Shown here: in pieces, positions 5,919-7,543 of the stretch
Numbering within the stretch: the first letter of the stretch is position 1
How the letters are laid out: each line of letters begins with the position of its first letter
Source of the DNA: G039029935 sp039029935
GTDB taxonomy: Bacteria; Chloroflexota; Anaerolineae; Caldilineales; Caldilineaceae
DNA: 7,543 bases
Assembly: GCA_039029935.1 (NCBI GenBank)
Contig: JBCCFC010000664.1
Span: forward strand, 1-7,543
Reading direction: 5' to 3'
Made by a program: the position numbers and the translations under genes
Notes under the pieces: generated by a model
Databases searched by the model: none
What the model saw: only the letters and a program-made list of their open reading frames with translations
Told to the model about the DNA's origin: nothing

Positions 5919-5950
5919 ATTAATCATACTTTTAACATTTGGAATTATAT

Positions 5951-6874
5951 ATGCAGGTTGCATCTTTTTTTGCAGGGATTGGTGGATTTGATTTAGGCTT
6001 TGAGCAAGCTGGTCATCAAGTAGTGTTTCAGTGTGAAATTAACGAATTCTGCCAATCTATCCTGCGAAAACATTGGCCTACTATACCACTAGACAAGAAT
6101 ATTACGGAGATTGAACATGGAACAATTATCCCTGAATCTGATATTTGGTGTGGAGGATTCCCATGTCAAGATGTCTCGCTTGCACGAGCTCGTCCACGAG
6201 ATGGGCTTAACGGCGCAAGAAGCGGACTATTTTTCAAATTCGCTGAACTTGTTGGTCAAGCTCACCCCCGAATTGTCATCCTCGAAAACGTTCCAGGTCT
6301 CCTCTCTTCCAACGGAGGAGCCGACTTCCAAACCGTTGTTCAAACGTTGGCCGAAATCGGGTATGCTGTCGGATGGCGTGTGCTTAACAGCCAACATTTC
6401 GGAGTCCCCCAATCAAGAAGTCGAGTCTACATTATTGGACATATTGGAGGAGTAGAGTGTACATCCCAAATATTATTTGAGTCCGAATGCAGCGGAGGGG
6501 AGTTTACGGCGCGCAAAAAAACAAGGAAGAAATCTATTTCCCCCTTTAAAGAAAGCCTTCGAGACGCTCGTACAGGCGCAATCGTCCAGCGAGTGAGCTA
6601 TTGCTTGGCTGCGACATCAGGGAGACATACAGGGACGGACTGGAGCCGCTCCTATGTTGTTTATCCTGATGCTGTGCGTCGTTTCACACCACTTGAGTAT
6701 GAGAGGCTGCAAGGCTTTCCTGATGGCTGGACGATTCCTCCAGATGTTCCAGACGAAACGCTGTTGGATTATGATACACCACGATACACTGCACTTGGCA
6801 ATGCAGTGAGTGTTCCTGTCGCGAGATGGATCAGTGAACGAATTATGATGACTGAGGCAATATTCGCTAGATAA
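5951..6874 (+). CDS. DNA (cytosine-5-)-methyltransferase, type II RM family
   Basis: This 307-residue enzyme transfers a methyl group from AdoMet to C5 of cytosine in a DNA target. The conserved motifs stand in normal order: I, FFAGIGGFDLG (6-16); IV, GGFPCQDVS (68-76) with catalytic C72; VI, ENVPGL (112-117); VIII, PQSRSRVYIIG (153-163); IX, YERLQGFPDGW (250-260); X, LGNAVSVPVA (282-291). The target recognition region lies between VIII and IX (about 170-240) and is short, so the recognition site cannot be predicted. ATG 5951 directly precedes motif I; GGA just upstream is a weak ribosome binding site. Everything needed for activity is present. The downstream endonuclease is broken, so this is probably an orphan methyltransferase. 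Its AT-rich base use differs from tcuA. Confidence 0.95.
   Translation: MQVASFFAGIGGFDLGFEQAGHQVVFQCEINEFCQSILRKHWPTIPLDKNITEIEHGTIIPESDIWCGGFPCQDVSLARARPRDGLNGARSGLFFKFAELVGQAHPRIVILENVPGLLSSNGGADFQTVVQTLAEIGYAVGWRVLNSQHFGVPQSRSRVYIIGHIGGVECTSQILFESECSGGEFTARKKTRKKSISPFKESLRDARTGAIVQRVSYCLAATSGRHTGTDWSRSYVVYPDAVRRFTPLEYERLQGFPDGWTIPPDVPDETLLDYDTPRYTALGNAVSVPVARWISERIMMTEAIFAR
6117..6455 (+). CDS. Possible overlapping gene inside the methyltransferase (+1 frame)
   Basis: A 112-codon frame, shifted +1 against the methyltransferase, starts at ATG 6117 with CGGAG at 6105-6109, seven bases upstream. The product reads FGVEDSHVKMSRLHELV near its start, then ADYFSNSLNLLVKLTPELSS and KTFQVSSLPT, ending in STLLDILEE. 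I recall similar sequences being annotated as small proteins beside phage and plasmid m5C methyltransferases, but the resemblance could arise because conserved methyltransferase motifs IV to VIII constrain the second frame. It has no recognised domain. Whether it is translated cannot be decided from one sequence. Confidence 0.3.
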   Translation: MEQLSLNLIFGVEDSHVKMSRLHELVHEMGLTAQEADYFSNSLNLLVKLTPELSSSKTFQVSSLPTEEPTSKPLFKRWPKSGMLSDGVCLTANISESPNQEVESTLLDILEE

Positions 6875-6901
6875 GCAAAACTATCAGAATGCGAGAATAC
6901 A

Positions 6902-7199
6902 ATGTACATTTCAAGACGGACAGGTGGCGGTCGCGGTGTCTATGAGGTCGCAGGTCGGACTCATGATAATCTATCACCATCGGATATTCAAGAACGAGAA
7001 TTCGTGATTCGACTCGAAAAGATTTATCCATGTACACCATTTACGACCACTGAGTGATCTTCAAGAGACATACCAAGTAGATCCAATTACAGATTTAAGA
7101 CCTGTTTGCCCAAATTGCCACGCCATGCTTCATAAACGTAAACCGCCCTTTGAGATTGAAGAGCTACGCAATATGATGATTCCCATCGCTAATCTGTAA
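6902..7199 (+). pseudogene. HNH restriction endonuclease with internal deletion and frameshift
   Basis: Beginning 27 bases after the methyltransferase stop, ATG 6902 opens a 51-codon frame starting MYISRRTGGGRGVYEV and closing at 7055-7057. In a second frame, open from 7008 to the stop at 7197-7199, the sequence is a complete HNH nuclease C-terminus: FIHVHHLRPLSD, then TDLRPVCPNCHAMLHKRKP, with the catalytic HH and the CPNCHxxxH metal-binding end. These are the two ends of one type II restriction enzyme whose middle is missing; the join lies near 7008-7023 and changes frame. The conserved CxxC usually preceding the HH is also gone. Position directly behind an m5C methyltransferase makes it the likely cognate endonuclease. 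No active enzyme can be made. Confidence 0.8.
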
Positions 7200-7220
7200 A
7201 AATATGTATGAATATTATTA

Positions 7221-7317
7221 CTATAGCAAAAACGGTTTGAAACCCAGAATTTTTGATGATATCTACCAGTGTAACCCAATCTAAAAAATTCTTGGTTTCA
7301 AACTGCGATTGCAATAG
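7221..7317. repeat. 97-base imperfect palindrome, MITE-like or large hairpin
   Basis: The arms 7221-7254 and 7284-7317 match as inverted repeats at 28 of 34 positions. The inner 19 bases, TTTGAAACCCAGAATTTTT against AAAAATTCTTGGTTTCAAA, have one mismatch. The spacer is 29 bases. Both ends read CTAT in the outward-in direction. Such short, non-coding palindromes are typical of miniature inverted-repeat elements related to insertion sequences; no transposase is present, and a target duplication is not clear. Confidence 0.55.
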
Positions 7318-7460
7318 ATTTGCTAATCATGTAAATTTACCTCAACATAAAGAAATGCGGCATACGATGTGGCTCACGTAAGACGGTACGCATATAGATG
7401 CTCATAATCGGGCAAAACGGTTGCATAAGGCTAATCCACAAAATAAATTACCCATTGAAA

Positions 7461-7543
7461 CGCGGAGTTAGCAATCTCTATTGCGGGTTGTACATGAGAA
7501 CGCCGGCATTAGGACCCAGAGGGTTCCCCTGCCTAACTCCGCG
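7461..7543. repeat. 11-bp perfect inverted repeat ending at the window edge
   Basis: CGCGGAGTTAG (7461-7471) and CTAACTCCGCG (7533-7543) are exact reverse complements and enclose GC-richer DNA than the surroundings. Between them are a small hairpin, GCAAT-CTCT-ATTGC (7471-7484), and nested TTAGG/CCTAA (7509-7513, 7532-7536). The unit could fold as one structure or be two ends of a small element. The right arm touches the window end, so its full extent is unknown. Confidence 0.5.

Larger units (their letters stand above)
7200..7543. other. Non-coding, AT-rich tail without a convincing gene
   Basis: These 344 bases follow the broken endonuclease. They hold the palindromic element at 7221-7317, an inverted repeat whose arms are 7461-7471 and 7533-7543, and between them a stretch (7328-7471) whose frame is broken by a stop at 7379-7381. 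That frame reads DGTHIDAHNRAKRLHK after the stop and could be an eroded gene of unknown type. No RNA gene or intact coding region is supported. Confidence 0.5.

Noticed and set aside
6227..6412. 61-codon minus-strand frame in the methyltransferase
   Set aside because: Antisense of conserved motifs, with no ribosome binding site or similarity.
7328..7471. Possible coding remnant reading DGTHIDAHNRAKRLHK
   Set aside because: It is interrupted by a stop at 7379-7381, has no start or ribosome binding site, and I do not recognise a family.
7461..7543. tRNA gene, suggested by length of 83 bases and paired ends
   Set aside because: The end stem is 11 bp, there is no T-loop GTTCGA motif in place and no anticodon arm can be drawn.
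7430..7543. Integron attC site, suggested by GTTAGC and GCCTAAC near paired arms
   Set aside because: GTTAGCA does not meet the GTTRRRY core, the left side lacks an RYYYAAC partner and no integrase is present; the right arm could be half of a site but continues outside the window.
1..7543. CRISPR array
   Set aside because: No set of regularly spaced direct repeats occurs in the window.

Overview
This window looks like a piece of a free-living bacterial chromosome, most plausibly Chloroflexota or a similar environmental lineage. That placement is an inference from the mix of families: a tripartite tricarboxylate transporter beside a TcuA-like dehydrogenase, UPF0175 and PIN-type toxin-antitoxin genes, and a palindromic intergenic repeat built on ACGCGGATA. 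No marker gene fixes the taxonomy.

The core is a tricarboxylate uptake and oxidation locus on the + strand. tctA (86-1624) and tctB (1605-2078) overlap by 20 bases and encode the membrane subunits of a TctABC transporter. A strong intrinsic terminator at 29-69 closes an upstream gene outside the window, possibly the binding protein tctC. tcuA (4342-5832), an FAD-dependent tricarballylate dehydrogenase-like protein, would oxidise the imported substrate. These three genes are GC-richer than everything between and after them.

An AT-richer accessory block of about 2.2 kb (2079-4324) lies between tctB and tcuA. Its minus-strand half is a graveyard of defence and toxin-antitoxin genes: a 38-codon antitoxin-like fragment, the first third of a CD-NTase (the SMODS nucleotidyltransferase of CBASS), the last two thirds of a PIN toxin joined to it, and an apparently intact small antitoxin-like partner of the PIN protein. 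The CD-NTase is broken twice: by one extra G inside its catalytic DID motif, and by a deletion that fuses it to the PIN gene. The plus-strand half is a compact three-gene operon: a short UPF0175 protein, a HEPN-domain protein and a BolA-like small protein. It reads straight into tcuA, with only 17 bases between the last stop and the tcuA start.

A second AT-rich accessory block follows tcuA. It has an intact m5C DNA methyltransferase (5951-6874) with its own promoter and a 13-bp dyad around the -10 box. Just downstream are the remains of its probable partner, an HNH restriction endonuclease that has kept its N-terminus and its HNH C-terminus but lost the middle. The methyltransferase is therefore probably an orphan. 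A second, well-initiated reading frame of 112 codons overlaps the methyltransferase. The last 344 bases hold no convincing gene, but do hold a 97-base palindromic element and an 11-bp perfect inverted repeat that ends at the window edge.

Overall, two waves of mobile defence cargo flank tcuA. One methyltransferase, one HEPN module and one antitoxin appear intact, while the cyclase, the PIN toxin and the restriction enzyme have been inactivated.
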